A stretch of DNA of 64,000 nt, taken from NCBI GenBank assembly GCA_021822605.1, contig JAKAQL010000007.1, positions 1 through 64,000 on the forward strand. Direction: 5' to 3'. The translations under genes and the position numbers were made by a program. Each line of letters opens with the position of its first letter. Within the stretch, counting starts at the first letter, position 1. The notes beneath the pieces were generated by a model. The model searched no databases and was not told the DNA's origin. It saw only the letters and a list, made by a program, of their open reading frames with translations. Of the stretch, positions 29,983 to 40,258 are shown one piece after another. The DNA is from Actinomycetes bacterium. GTDB lineage: Bacteria; Actinomycetota; Acidimicrobiia; Acidimicrobiales; Acidimicrobiaceae.

Positions 29983-30351
29983 TTACGAGAAAGAGGAGCC
30001 GCAACCGCAGGTTCGGGTCGCGTTTGGGTTCGTGATATGAAAACCGGCTTCACTTAACGAATCGCTGTAGTCGAGCGATGCGCCCTTGATGAGTTCAGCC
30101 GATGCGGTATCAACAACCACTCGAACATCCCCAAAGGTAGCCGTGATATCGTCTTCAGCGAGTTCGCTATCGAAGAACATGTCATAGCTATACCCTGAAC
30201 AACCCCCTGGTGCTACCGCCACCCGAAGGAAAAGGCCTTCAGCACCCTCTTCCTCGGCAAGCAGCGCAGCTACCTTGGCCACCGCACGATCAGTCAGGGT
30301 AATCACTGAGGGGCGCTTACCAATTTTTACCGATGACATAGCCATGATCAC
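29983..30351 (-). CDS. Iron-sulfur cluster assembly A-type carrier (ErpA/IscA-like)
   Basis: 122 aa; VAPGGCSGYSYDM...NPNATRTCGCGSSFS conserved cysteines. Confidence 0.92.
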   Translation of the reverse strand: MIMAMSSVKIGKRPSVITLTDRAVAKVAALLAEEEGAEGLFLRVAVAPGGCSGYSYDMFFDSELAEDDITATFGDVRVVVDTASAELIKGASLDYSDSLSEAGFHITNPNATRTCGCGSSFS

Positions 30352-30518
30352 TCCTTCAAGACGCTGTTATGGCTCCAGTATAGCGCAGATCAGCGCCTTC
30401 CTAGAAGGACTCCTGCGCGAACATCGTACCCACCACTGATTGCGCCTTGAGGAACCTCCTTTGCCAACACCTTGACGAGAGCCCCCTTCGTCAGCAAACC
30501 TTTGTTAGGCTAGGTACC

Positions 30519-31658
30519 ATGACTACGAACACGACGGCATCCACCCAAGAGACTCGGATTCGCGACGTCGTCGATGCAGTGATGGACCCAGAACTCGGCT
30601 TGACCCTTGGGGAACTCGGCATGGTCAAAGAAGTAACGGTAACTGAGCACCAGATCTCGATCCTGGTCGCCTTGACAACACCAGGCTGCCCTCTCAAGAA
30701 CCAAATTCAGAGAAGTCTCGCCGACGCCATCGATAACCAAGACCTCGAAGGGCGCCAGCTCCGGGTCACTTTTACGGAGTTGACCCGCGAGGAGAAGGAG
30801 CGAGCCATGCAACTCGCCCGTCGAGGTGCACAAGCCACCGATTTGCCACCAGCGCTACAGGGTACCCAATTGCTCGCCTTCTCCTCGGGGAAGGGAGGCG
30901 TTGGCAAATCGTCACTCGCCATCGCGGTAGCACAGAACATCGCCGAGCGCGGCTATCGTGTTGGCCTTCTTGACGCTGACATTTGGGGTTTCTCGCAACC
31001 CCAACTGCTCTCAGCCCAGGCAGAGCGTCTGAGCGCTGAAGGGGATGCCGTCGATTTCCACATCAATCCCTACCTTGCCCCGACGGGGGCGGGAACACTC
31101 GCCGTGGTATCGATGGGTATGATGGTGGAACAAGCGGGGTCGGCCATCATGTGGCGAGGTCTCATGCTGTCGCGAGCGCTCCAACACTTCATCGAGGATG
31201 TCAATTGGGCCAACCCTGACTTTCTCATCATCGACCTACCTCCGGGGACCGGGGACGTTCCGATGACTCTCGCCCGTCTCCTACCAACGACGAAGGTCGC
31301 CCTCGTGACGACCCCTTCGGCACTCGCTAGCCATGTCGCCGAGCGTGCAGCCTCCTTTGCCATCAAAGCGAACCTGGCGTTACTCGGTGTCATCGAGAAC
31401 ATGAGCTGGATCGACTGTCCCCATGGCGAACGCTTGACACCATTCGGGCAAGGCGGTGGAGCGGCGATCGCCGCGCAGTATCACCTCCCACTTCTGGCCC
31501 ACATTCCCCTTGGGGAGTCTCTCCACGACATGCCGGCGGTCATCGATCTCACCTCGGCGATCCTCGAGCAGATGGGTCGGCAGGAAGACGCGTTGGGAGC
31601 CTGCACCGCTCACCTTTGGGATGCATTGACAGTGGACGATCTGAGCCCTTTGCGATAA
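30519..31658 (+). CDS. mrp: Mrp/NBP35-family Fe-S carrier ATPase with N-terminal DUF59
   Basis: FSSGKGGVGKSSLAIAVAQNIAERG, ADIWGFSQPQL, LIIDLPPGTGDVPMTL; ORF open from 30447. Confidence 0.93.
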   Translation: MTTNTTASTQETRIRDVVDAVMDPELGLTLGELGMVKEVTVTEHQISILVALTTPGCPLKNQIQRSLADAIDNQDLEGRQLRVTFTELTREEKERAMQLARRGAQATDLPPALQGTQLLAFSSGKGGVGKSSLAIAVAQNIAERGYRVGLLDADIWGFSQPQLLSAQAERLSAEGDAVDFHINPYLAPTGAGTLAVVSMGMMVEQAGSAIMWRGLMLSRALQHFIEDVNWANPDFLIIDLPPGTGDVPMTLARLLPTTKVALVTTPSALASHVAERAASFAIKANLALLGVIENMSWIDCPHGERLTPFGQGGGAAIAAQYHLPLLAHIPLGESLHDMPAVIDLTSAILEQMGRQEDALGACTAHLWDALTVDDLSPLR

Positions 31659-31757
31659 CCTACCGCCGAACTGGCCACAACGATCACCGCCCTTAAAGGC
31701 ACCTCCCAAACCTGACCGGCGCTGGAATCTTGTCAGCGGTTCAACTGGCGGAGTACC

Positions 31758-32959
31758 TCAAGAGAGCGCCGCAAAGATCTTGTCGTCCTTGGCGTTGGAG
31801 GTTGCGCGAACCGTTGCCGAGGTCGCCCCAAAAGCGAAACAACCCGCCGGATCGACCGCTAAACACACCTCAGCCCCGCGCTCAAAGCGTTCCCGCGCGA
31901 AGACGCCCACGAGTTGATGCCCGCCTCCCACTTCGGGGACATGATCGTAGCCTCTACCACGGAAAGCCACGTCGCAGATCCGTCCACGGAACTGATTGGC
32001 GGTGCTGTCTTCAGTCTCGATATTCCTTAACGTCGCCGCTGCTGCTCTGATGAAGACACTCACAGGGTCCTTGCTCGTTCCCGGTAAGAGAGCCCACCCA
32101 CCTGCGCTGTCACGACGGCATCTTCGACCCGAACGACCATCGTCCCATTCGAACCCCAAGACTCCACGACGCTCAGCAATTCTCTGGCCAGACCTATGAA
32201 GCGCGCGACAAAAAGCGTCCGCGGAGACGAATAGAGTGCCTCAGGAGTTGAGTATTGAACGAGCCTACCTGCTTGCAGCACTCAGATTTTATCCGCCAGA
32301 GCAAACGCCTCAGATTGGTCATGGGTGATGTAGACCGCAGTCGAGCCGCATTCTCTCGTCAAACTCGCGATCTCCACCCTCAACCGTTCTCGCAGGTCGG
32401 CATCCAGATTCGAGAGTGGCTCATCAAAGAGAAGAAGCCCCGGTTTGGAGACCAACGCTCGCGCAAGCGCCACACGCTGTTGCTCACCGCCAGAGAGATC
32501 ATTCGGATACTGTTCGGCATAGGCGGCCAGACCGACACGATCTAGCATCGCCAGCGAGGCACACCTTCGTTCATCTGCGCTCATTTTGAGCCTCCGTAGC
32601 GCAAAGGCCACATTGTCAATGGCCTTCATGTGTGGCCACAATGCATAATCTCGAACGACCATGACTAAGTCCCGCCCCTCAGGCGGGCGGTGCTTTCCGG
32701 GCCCAGCAACCATTTTTCCATGCAAGGCCATCTGTCCACTCTCGACGGTCTCGATACCAGCGATGAGCCGGATCAACGTTGATTTGCCACTAAACGATGG
32801 CCCCAAGAGAACGACAAACTCGCCAGAGCCCGCCTGGAACTCCACCTCATCAAGGGCGAGCTTCGTCGGCGTATAGCGCTTCGATACTCTGTCAATCCGA
32901 AGACTAGGGGCCGCTGATCCTGCAATGACCATAGTGCACTCCTTAGAGAACATTCGCAC
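31758..32959 (-). pseudogene. Ferric-iron-type ABC transporter ATPase (FbpC-like), inactivated
   Basis: LLGPSFSGKSTLIRLIAGIE, LSGGEQQRVALARALVSKPGLLLFDEPLSNLDADLRERLR intact-looking, then DKI-TGA-VLQAGRLVQYSTPEAL in frame (TGA 32282-32284), then a frameshift into SAGGWALLPGTSKDPVSVFIRAAAATLRNI (TOBE-like). Confidence 0.85.
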
Positions 32960-33640
32960 CTAACCGTCGCCAGCCTTTTGGGGCCAGCAAGCGGAACAGC
33001 AGCGAGAAAATGATCATCATGCCGAGATCGATGAGCAGAGCAACGATCGACAACGCCGTACCTTGCGAGAGGTGCGACTTCCCGAGCACCGAAATGATCG
33101 CAACGGCCACTGGCTGGGCACCAGGCGGTGCAAACAGTTCAGGGGCCGGCAACTCGAGAAAGGTGGCTGCAAACGTGAGCGACCACGCCCACAGCAAACT
33201 CGCTCCAAGAAGAGGTATCGCGCATCGCCATCACGATTGGATCAAACCCGCCCCATGCACTCGCCCGGCGTCGAGCAGTGACCCCTTGACTTGGGCCAGT
33301 GGTCCCGCTAGCACATGGGTAGTCGACGGCAACACTCCTGCGAGGTACGCCATGATGAGTATCAGAACCGTACCGTACCGTACCGTAGATATCGATACCA
33401 AGGCTTGATAGCATTGGCACATTACAGGGAAAAATACATCCTCCAGCCAGCACCAGTCCAGGCGAAGCGATCGCAGCACGTACCGTCACACCGAGCAACT
33501 TGTCGATCAGTTTGGAACTTCTTCTCGAGAGGCGGCGAGCGATAACGGTGCCGAGGATGAGGGCAAGAAACCCATTGAGCACGGCTAGTTGGAAGGAGAA
33601 TCCAAGAGAGCTCCCGAGTTCAGCAAATTTATTTGTCTCA
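32943..33640 (-). pseudogene. Ferric-iron-type ABC permease (FbpB-like), truncated and frameshifted
   Basis: Permease-like segments in three frames: SFQLAVLNGFLALILGTVIARRL...SSLGIDIYGT, then TVLILIMAYLAGVLPSTTHVLAGPLAQVKGSLLDAGRVHGA, then LLWAWSLTFAATFLELPAPELFAPPGAQPVAVAIISVL. 5' boundary approximate. Confidence 0.78.
33367..33387. repeat. Pentanucleotide microsatellite (ACCGT)4 inside permease pseudogene
   Basis: ACCGTACCGTACCGTACCGTA read directly. Confidence 0.95.
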
Positions 33641-34386
33641 GCAATCTGCGCCTTTAGAGCCTTACCGTCGATGCCGATCACGCCAGGAAGTAGCGCATGG
33701 CGCGTTACCGTATTGGTCGAGTTGATGTGAAGTCCGTTGGCCGCGCGCTTCTTGAAATAGGCTCCACCTCGCGTGACGCCACCCTGTTGTTGCATGATGG
33801 AGGCGACCGCCGTATACGTCGGACCCGAAATCGCTGGTTTGTCCATCTCGATAGCACCCTTCCAGGCTGGCGTCAACAGACTGCTCCACGAGGTTGGTGG
33901 GTTCTTGGTGACCTTGGAGTTATATGCGTAGGCAACGGCGATCGTAATCCCGGTCGGGATAAAACTCCCATCAGCTGGAACCAACACCTTGCCTAGGGAC
34001 GTCAGCGTCCCCATGGTCGGTTCGAAACCACGCAACACATAGTGCTGTTGATCGAGGGCCGCATAAGCGTCCGAGCCATCAGACTAGAAGACGCCCCACT
34101 GAGGGTTCTCGGCCTCTGCCGATATTTTCGCCAACAGCGTACCCGATGTATGGTTCACCAACTCCGTCGGAACCCCTGTCGCTTGCCGCAACCCTTTGGC
34201 CACCGCTGGTCCGTAACCTTCAGCCCCATAGACCACCAACGGCACCACGTTGGTGTTGGAGACGGTCTTGGTCGTCGACGAGGTGGACGCCGTCGAACTT
34301 TAGCCACACGCCGCGAGCACACTCGTCGCTCCTACTAAAGCTAGACCAATCTTGAGAACTCGAGAGAGCCGATTATGCTCAAGCAT
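33600..34386 (-). pseudogene. Iron ABC transporter substrate-binding lipoprotein (FbpA-like) with two in-frame stops, fused to permease remnant
   Basis: MLEHNRLSRVLKIGLALVGATSVLAACG*SSTASTSSTTKTVSNTNVVPLVVYGAEGYGPAVAKGLRQATGVPTELVNHTSGTLLAKISAEAENPQWGVF*SDGSDAYAALDQQHYVLRGFEPTMG...; TAA 34300-34302, TAG 34084-34086. Confidence 0.82.
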
Positions 34387-34518
34387 TGTCCTAAACTCAC
34401 CGAGCGGCCGTCAACCGCTCCCCAAGAATCGGTAAACCACAAGCAAGCGGCCGGTGAGTAGTTTGCACGTCGGCGGTGAGCCAATCTGGATCCCGCAGCC
34501 GTCGGGTCCCAAGGCATC

Positions 34519-36162
34519 CTAGGAGATCGCTGCTCCAGTTGCGTCGCTGCAACGGTCATCACCGAAGGCTGGCACCGTGCTCACCGCTATTCCCCTCCTC
34601 GACGAGAAGGAAAGAAAAGCGCCCAGGGGCTGATGCTCGAGTTGGTAGACATAGACCTGTGGGTCACGGAGGCGCACAATGGCGTCATGGTCGTTGTCGA
34701 GGTCACGCACGATACTGGCACTCCGCATCGGTGGATCGATCTCGAACCCATTGCGAGCCGCTACCACCACAAAGATCGTGGAGCTGCAGGCCTGAAAGTG
34801 CTGGTCGGGGGCAAAGATCGCAAAGACATCGGCTCGATCGGCGAATCTACCGACGATACCCTCCGATACGACCACCTCATCATCGGCTGGGATCGCCACC
34901 GTATGCAGCTGCGCCGCAACACGCGGAGGAACGGTCAACCATTGTGGAGGAATTCGGCGATCGACGTCGATACCGAGAGCTGCAATCATCAAGACCACAA
35001 CACCCATCGCCCCGGCAATGGGCCATCGGGCCCACCGCGGTGACAACCGCAAGCGAACCAATAACCACGTCCCCATCAGCACCGCACCCATCTCAAGCAG
35101 TACGACCTCTGGAAAGTTCTGAAAACCTCCTGACTGCAAGGAGAGGAAGGCGGCGGAATGTTGCAGGCCGTTAGCCCCAATCGCCAGCAGAGTGACCATG
35201 GCAGCCGGTCCAAAAAGCACACCGAGCACCCCTGAATACCCGAGAATCTCACCTATAGCACTGTGTCGCGAAGCGAGGACATGAAGAGGGAGAGCAGGAT
35301 GCGCCAGCACCCCACCAATAATTGCCATCAACGATGCGTTCTGGCGGTGGTCCTGACTGAGATAGCCATAACTGAGCGCAAAGGTCGTCGATTGATGCGC
35401 TCCGAGAATGAGATCGACAGCGAGCCATCCCAACCCCACCGCAACGACCAGGAGGCCCTTTGCGCGCAGTTGTGCAAGGAGCAGAAGACCGAGCCCCAAT
35501 CCAATGACCAGCAATATCTCACTTGTACCCGCCAACAACGTCAACCCAACCATGATCCACGCCAACAATGGTCGTTGCCTGAGAAAGCCAATCAATGCGA
35601 GGAGTAGTGTGAGGGCAGCGATCGACTGGAAGTGAAAATCAAAGGACGCTGCCTCATACAGCCAAGGGTCGGTGAGGATTATCAACCCAAATCCTGCCAG
35701 CATAACCAGTCTCCACGCAAGGGAGAAGTGCTGCTGGAGTATCACTCGAATCGCGACGAGGAGTAGTACCAGCGTGGTTGCCGCTAACGACAGCGATTGG
35801 ATGACCAACAGCATGATGCCAGAACGAGCAACAAGTCGTAGTACTCCGAGCGGCCAAGCCAACAAGGAGAACTGATCACGCCAGAACTGATCCTGGTAGA
35901 TGGTGTCGAAGGGATCGAGGTGGCCGTGAGTGATTAGGTACGTTGCCTGGTTGACGATCCCATAGTCCTCTGACAGGTCAAAGTGATGAAACTTGTTGAG
36001 CGAATAGATCAGCAGTACCGCCAACTGTACAAGGGCACCGAGCCCAGCCAAGGCCCAAAGCACCCGAGTAGCGGTCGTGACGGAGTTCTTGCGCAGGGGG
36101 CGCATCAAGTCGATCAGCCGTGGGCGATCGGCGTCTGTCGACTCCTCTGTTCCTGAAGACAT
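34519..36162 (-). CDS. DUF2079-family integral membrane protein
   Basis: 547 aa; HFDLSEDYGIVNQATYLITHGHLDPFDTIYQDQFWRDQFSLLAWPL N-terminus typical of DUF2079, many TM segments. Confidence 0.82.
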   Translation of the reverse strand: MSSGTEESTDADRPRLIDLMRPLRKNSVTTATRVLWALAGLGALVQLAVLLIYSLNKFHHFDLSEDYGIVNQATYLITHGHLDPFDTIYQDQFWRDQFSLLAWPLGVLRLVARSGIMLLVIQSLSLAATTLVLLLVAIRVILQQHFSLAWRLVMLAGFGLIILTDPWLYEAASFDFHFQSIAALTLLLALIGFLRQRPLLAWIMVGLTLLAGTSEILLVIGLGLGLLLLAQLRAKGLLVVAVGLGWLAVDLILGAHQSTTFALSYGYLSQDHRQNASLMAIIGGVLAHPALPLHVLASRHSAIGEILGYSGVLGVLFGPAAMVTLLAIGANGLQHSAAFLSLQSGGFQNFPEVVLLEMGAVLMGTWLLVRLRLSPRWARWPIAGAMGVVVLMIAALGIDVDRRIPPQWLTVPPRVAAQLHTVAIPADDEVVVSEGIVGRFADRADVFAIFAPDQHFQACSSTIFVVVAARNGFEIDPPMRSASIVRDLDNDHDAIVRLRDPQVYVYQLEHQPLGAFLSFSSRRGIAVSTVPAFGDDRCSDATGAAIS

Positions 36163-36168
36163 TGTCGC

Positions 36169-37008
36169 CTACGGGCCAGTAGCTGGGCGCGTGGGCAGTG
36201 CCTCTCCTGCGGCTAAAACGGTCGCAGCGGCCTGACGATACTCTGGGGCATCGGGAAGTGCGACCGCGACAGAGCCATCAGGTCGCCGGTAAAACCTCGG
36301 CTGAATTGGTGGAACACTCGTCAGTGCACGTGCTGCGGCGAGCAACGACTCGACATCACCGAATGACGCAAGAAACTCAAGATTCTTGACCGTTGGTAGC
36401 ACCAGCTCAAATTGACCTTGATTGTAGGCATCGAGAGCGCGTTCTGGGGTGATCCACACCTCACCCACGATCTCGGAGCGGTCCGGCGTCGCCAACTGTT
36501 GGGGTGGAACGCGCGCGAGGAAGAAGCGGGTATCAAACCGCCTTGGCGCGCCCTCTGGGGTGATCCAATGAGCGACATAGATGAGCGCTCCGACATCAAG
36601 CAGCAGATCGAGGTGCTGCACGATCTGGGCGAAGGACCGTTCTCCCTCCACGAGTGCACGTCGTGCAACCCACAGCTGATACTCAAGGTCGCCGACGGAG
36701 CGACTGGGGTCATCGGTCACTAGCAGAATGCCCGCCTCCTCGTAGGCTTCACGAAGAGCAGCCACATAGAAACGGAGTGCGTTGGTGATATCGAGACGAC
36801 GATCGGCCTCCTCGGGCGGCATCCCGGAGCATCGAGCGATGAGCGCAGGATCGCCATCATCTGGATCGACCGATCCTCCTGGAAAAACGTGAGCACCTCC
36901 AGCGAAGGCGAGATCTTTGTTCCGTCTCAGCAACAGCACCTCAAAGCCCGACGCAGCCTCACGAACCAACATCACCGTCGAGGCCAAGCGCAATTGAGCA
37001 TTACTCAT
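36169..37008 (-). CDS. NUDIX-family hydrolase
   Basis: 279 aa; [44 protein letters not shown]. Confidence 0.85.
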   Translation of the reverse strand: MSNAQLRLASTVMLVREAASGFEVLLLRRNKDLAFAGGAHVFPGGSVDPDDGDPALIARCSGMPPEEADRRLDITNALRFYVAALREAYEEAGILLVTDDPSRSVGDLEYQLWVARRALVEGERSFAQIVQHLDLLLDVGALIYVAHWITPEGAPRRFDTRFFLARVPPQQLATPDRSEIVGEVWITPERALDAYNQGQFELVLPTVKNLEFLASFGDVESLLAAARALTSVPPIQPRFYRRPDGSVAVALPDAPEYRQAAATVLAAGEALPTRPATGP

Positions 37009-37009
37009 A

Positions 37010-37086
37010 TGGTCGGGAAGGCGGGATTTGAACCCGCGACCTCAGCGTCCCGAACGCTGCGCGCTGCCAAGCTGCGCTACTTCCCG
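37010..37086 (-). tRNA. tRNA-Pro (anticodon CGG)
   Basis: CGGGAAGTAGCGCAGCTTGGCAGCGCGCAGCGTTCGGGACGCTGAGGTCGCGGGTTCAAATCCCGCCTTCCCGACCA, full cloverleaf, encoded CCA. Confidence 0.96.
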
Positions 37087-37529
37087 TCAGCTACCAGTGT
37101 AGAGGCTTCTTCCGCAGCGCGACTACTGTCCAGCGGCTGATATGAGTGGTCGAGGAAAAGGTTCCCGTCAAGCACTGCCTCCACTGCGTCAACCACCATC
37201 AGGGTGTTGAGGGGCTTCACAAGGTAGCCGTCCGCACCGGAACGCTTAGCGGTAAAAACGTCAGCCCGCCGATCGAGCAGCAAAATGATCCGCGTCGGTT
37301 CCAGACGACCTGCATCTGCCTCCAGTCGAAGATCGATGCAGACGGCAATGCCACCCATCGATCCAATCTGTGAATCCAGCAGCACCACATCTGGTGTTGT
37401 CCCTGCAGCGGCCTCGCGGACAGCCCTACCCTCTGAAACCGCATAGAGCGTGTGCTCGTCGGCATCGAGGGTCGACGCGAGCTCCTCTTCGAGCTCGGGT
37501 GAATCGGTGACAAGAAGTATGGTTGCCAT
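37077..37529 (-). CDS. Stand-alone response regulator receiver-domain protein
   Basis: 150 aa; [44 protein letters not shown]. Confidence 0.85.
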   Translation of the reverse strand: MATILLVTDSPELEEELASTLDADEHTLYAVSEGRAVREAAAGTTPDVVLLDSQIGSMGGIAVCIDLRLEADAGRLEPTRIILLLDRRADVFTAKRSGADGYLVKPLNTLMVVDAVEAVLDGNLFLDHSYQPLDSSRAAEEASTLVADGK

Positions 37530-37540
37530 AGCTCACCAGC

Positions 37541-38614
37541 CTACTCGGGGACCGCGAAGGGGACCAAAGTGCAGCGCTCCATTGCGTCAGCTACCTCTCC
37601 GAGCGCCGTAAGGTTCGAGACATCACTAGCAAGGTCCTCCAGAAAATAGAATCCGTCAAGCGCGAGATCACCTCCCCAGGCCCTTACGACCGACTGCTCG
37701 TGTGTCCGCATGCGCACCAACCGCTCCAGGTCAAGCCGCGCCTGGATTGGTGCGCCCGGGTCAGGCGGATCCGACACATAGGTTGGCGTCATCCGGTTGA
37801 TAAGGACGCTGTTGACCTCGTGCCCTATTCCCTGCAGGAGTTCCACCATTCGGCTCCCGGAGGCCAACGAATCGGGCGCCGGCGAGGAGACCAGAAGATA
37901 GCTAGTCATCTCCGAGGTGAGCAACTCGCTTGTCTTGAGCGCTCGTTCACGGAAGCCCTCTTCGATCCCGGAGAAGGCCTGAAAGAAGCTCATAGTATCG
38001 TTGACGACATCGGCTCCTACTACACTCGCGATCTGTCTCACGAGGCCCCGAGTCGCCATCGCAATCGGCCGCAAGTACAGAGGCGGCGGCTTGAGCATGA
38101 ACTTGAAGACACGGTTGTCTAGGAATCCCGCGAGTCGACTCGGCGCATGCAGGAAGTCGATCGCTGCTTGGGCTGGCGGGGTATCGACAATAATCGTATC
38201 AAACTGCTCACTTTCCCTGAGTTCCCAGAGTCGCTCAAAGGCCATGTACTCCTGGGTGCCCGACAGCCGTGTCACAAGATTGCGATAGACGGGATTCTCG
38301 ACAATCTCCTTCTCCTGAGCCTCCGATGAGGAGTAACGAGCGATCATCGCATCAAAGGTCTGTTTCGGGTCAAGCATCGCCACCCAGTAGTTGGGGATAG
38401 CTTCGCTAGCGAGTACCGGTTCATTATCGACACGGTCGAGACCAAGTGCCGAAGCAAGGCGACGAGCTGGATCGATCGTCAAGACACAGACTCTGCGACC
38501 GGTCCTCGCCAGTAGCAGCCCGACCGCAGCAGCACTGGTGGTCTTACCGACTCCACCCGGACCAATGCAGACGAGCGTCTCCTTAGAGCCGATGGCCTCC
38601 AGAAAATCCATCAA
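37541..38614 (-). CDS. ArsA/GET3-family ATPase
   Basis: 357 aa; CIGPGGVGKTTSAAAVGLLLARTGRRVCVLTIDPARRLASALGL, IIVDTPPAQAAIDFL. Confidence 0.92.
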   Translation of the reverse strand: MMDFLEAIGSKETLVCIGPGGVGKTTSAAAVGLLLARTGRRVCVLTIDPARRLASALGLDRVDNEPVLASEAIPNYWVAMLDPKQTFDAMIARYSSSEAQEKEIVENPVYRNLVTRLSGTQEYMAFERLWELRESEQFDTIIVDTPPAQAAIDFLHAPSRLAGFLDNRVFKFMLKPPPLYLRPIAMATRGLVRQIASVVGADVVNDTMSFFQAFSGIEEGFRERALKTSELLTSEMTSYLLVSSPAPDSLASGSRMVELLQGIGHEVNSVLINRMTPTYVSDPPDPGAPIQARLDLERLVRMRTHEQSVVRAWGGDLALDGFYFLEDLASDVSNLTALGEVADAMERCTLVPFAVPE

Positions 38615-39471
38615 TGAATCCCCCAGCGATCCGTCTGCTCAAAAAGGTACATGGCAGCCCGGTTTGGCTGCGTAGCATCTTCGACAAAGGGAAACTCAAA
38701 GACGGGAACGGGGAGCAGATCGCGAACCGTCTGTGCTTGTGACTGCGCAAAGGCCGAACGCGCAGCCAGATACTCGTTGGCATGGGCCTCGGCGGAACCC
38801 GGCGCGAGGTCATCACGTCGCTGCACAAGTGTCGGCATCCTATTGATGACACATGAGAGCACATGGGTAGTCAGCAGAGTAGTCAGACTGTTATAGACCT
38901 CGCTCGTCTCCTGCACCGGCGTCTCCTCGGGCAACGTCACAAGCACAACACCGGTCAACTCCTGGTCGCGCAGCAGAGCGATGACATCGGCACTCTGGGA
39001 CGCGATTGGTCCATCCGTCGCGATCGCGCCAAGTCCGTCGGGTGACGATAACAGCGAAAGCAGATGACCGGAGGCTGGCGCATCGACAAGGACAAGATCG
39101 TAGATGCCAGAGTTGACAAGCTGCTTGATCTTTGCCAGCACGAGAAGATCTCGAATGCCAGGAATCGCTGTTGAGACAGCATCGATGACGCCAGATTTCA
39201 ACAATCGCTGCGCTAACGGACCAAAGCCATGTGTCTCGAGGTACTCCAACATGACGGCATCGGGTAGCAGAATGACTTGCTCGACTCCGTCCGACTCTCC
39301 ACCAAATTCGTCAAAAAGCACTAACAGAGGTTTCAGCCCCGCCGCCTGCGCAGTAAGAGCGATGAGACGAGCCACACTTGACTTGCCTACGCCACCCTTT
39401 CCGGTTACCAACACCAGTCGGGGGTCACCGATGAGCTCTGAGAGAATGATACGCGCCTTCGCTGTCTGCAC
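38611..39471 (-). CDS. ArsA/GET3-family ATPase (partner)
   Basis: 286 aa; VTGKGGVGKSSVARLIALTAQAAGLKPLLV, LVLVDAPASGHLLSLLSSP; 4-nt overlap with the other ArsA gene. Confidence 0.9.
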   Translation of the reverse strand: MQTAKARIILSELIGDPRLVLVTGKGGVGKSSVARLIALTAQAAGLKPLLVLFDEFGGESDGVEQVILLPDAVMLEYLETHGFGPLAQRLLKSGVIDAVSTAIPGIRDLLVLAKIKQLVNSGIYDLVLVDAPASGHLLSLLSSPDGLGAIATDGPIASQSADVIALLRDQELTGVVLVTLPEETPVQETSEVYNSLTTLLTTHVLSCVINRMPTLVQRRDDLAPGSAEAHANEYLAARSAFAQSQAQTVRDLLPVPVFEFPFVEDATQPNRAAMYLFEQTDRWGIH

Positions 39472-39596
39472 CTCTCTTACCCTAGGCGCGATACCCCCGG
39501 AAAATGAACACTCCCCCAGCTTGACTTTTCGCCAACAAAGCTTCTATGCTGATCAGAACAGCCGGAGAGCGGCAGTTCGCTAACCATGGGGGGAAC

Positions 39597-39869
39597 ATGA
39601 CAGGCGAAAACTGGAGAGATCGAGCTTCGTGTCGGGGTTGGGGTTTGAACCTCTTTTTTCCACCTGATGAACCAAAGGGCGAATCGCCCGGCGAGCGGCG
39701 GCTCAGAGAGAACCAAGCCAAACGCGTCTGTCATGGTTGCCCGGTTCAGCAGGACTGTCTGGACTGGGCGCTGGCGAAGGGCGAATCTCGGGGCATTTGG
39801 GGTGGACGCAACGAGTTGGAGCGCAAGGCGATGATCCGCGCGCGTCGACACATTCGCGTAGTCGTCTAG
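39597..39869 (+). CDS. WhiB-family transcriptional regulator
   Basis: MTGENWRDRASCRGWGLNLFFPPDEPKGESPGERRLRENQAKRVCHGCPVQQDCLDWALAKGESRGIWGGRNELERK: four Cys and G-I-W-G-G. Confidence 0.93.
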   Translation: MTGENWRDRASCRGWGLNLFFPPDEPKGESPGERRLRENQAKRVCHGCPVQQDCLDWALAKGESRGIWGGRNELERKAMIRARRHIRVVV

Positions 39870-40258
39870 CCCGAAGATCCTCTCCCAGTCGAGGCGGTTC
39901 ATCTGAGATGGACCGCTCCGCTTGGCTACGAATACCTCTGGCAACCGAGACTGCGTCATCTCATTGATACCTGTCGTCGACCCTCGTGAGCGGTTTCTTG
40001 CATGCCATTGTGGTACAAATCTCACCGCCTCGCCAGTCACCATCTCTATCGGCCACTCGCCATCGGAAGGAATGGTAGCCTGTAGAGGTGGCTGGTACGC
40101 GTGACAGAGATGATCGTTTGCCCAGTAGACGAAGTATCGCTCACCTATGGGAACGTTGGAAGAGCATCTCTGTCCTCTCTCAGAACCCATTCATCGGCGA
40201 GCTGCCCGCAGCCGTCTTCCGCGATGAACAGGAACCAACCGAAGACTGATCGGTACCG

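Noticed and set aside
39477-40190. 237-aa minus ORF overlapping whiB
   Set aside because: The C-terminal half is antisense to a clearly recognisable WhiB gene; long spurious frames are common at high GC. The N-terminal part is flagged separately as uncertain.
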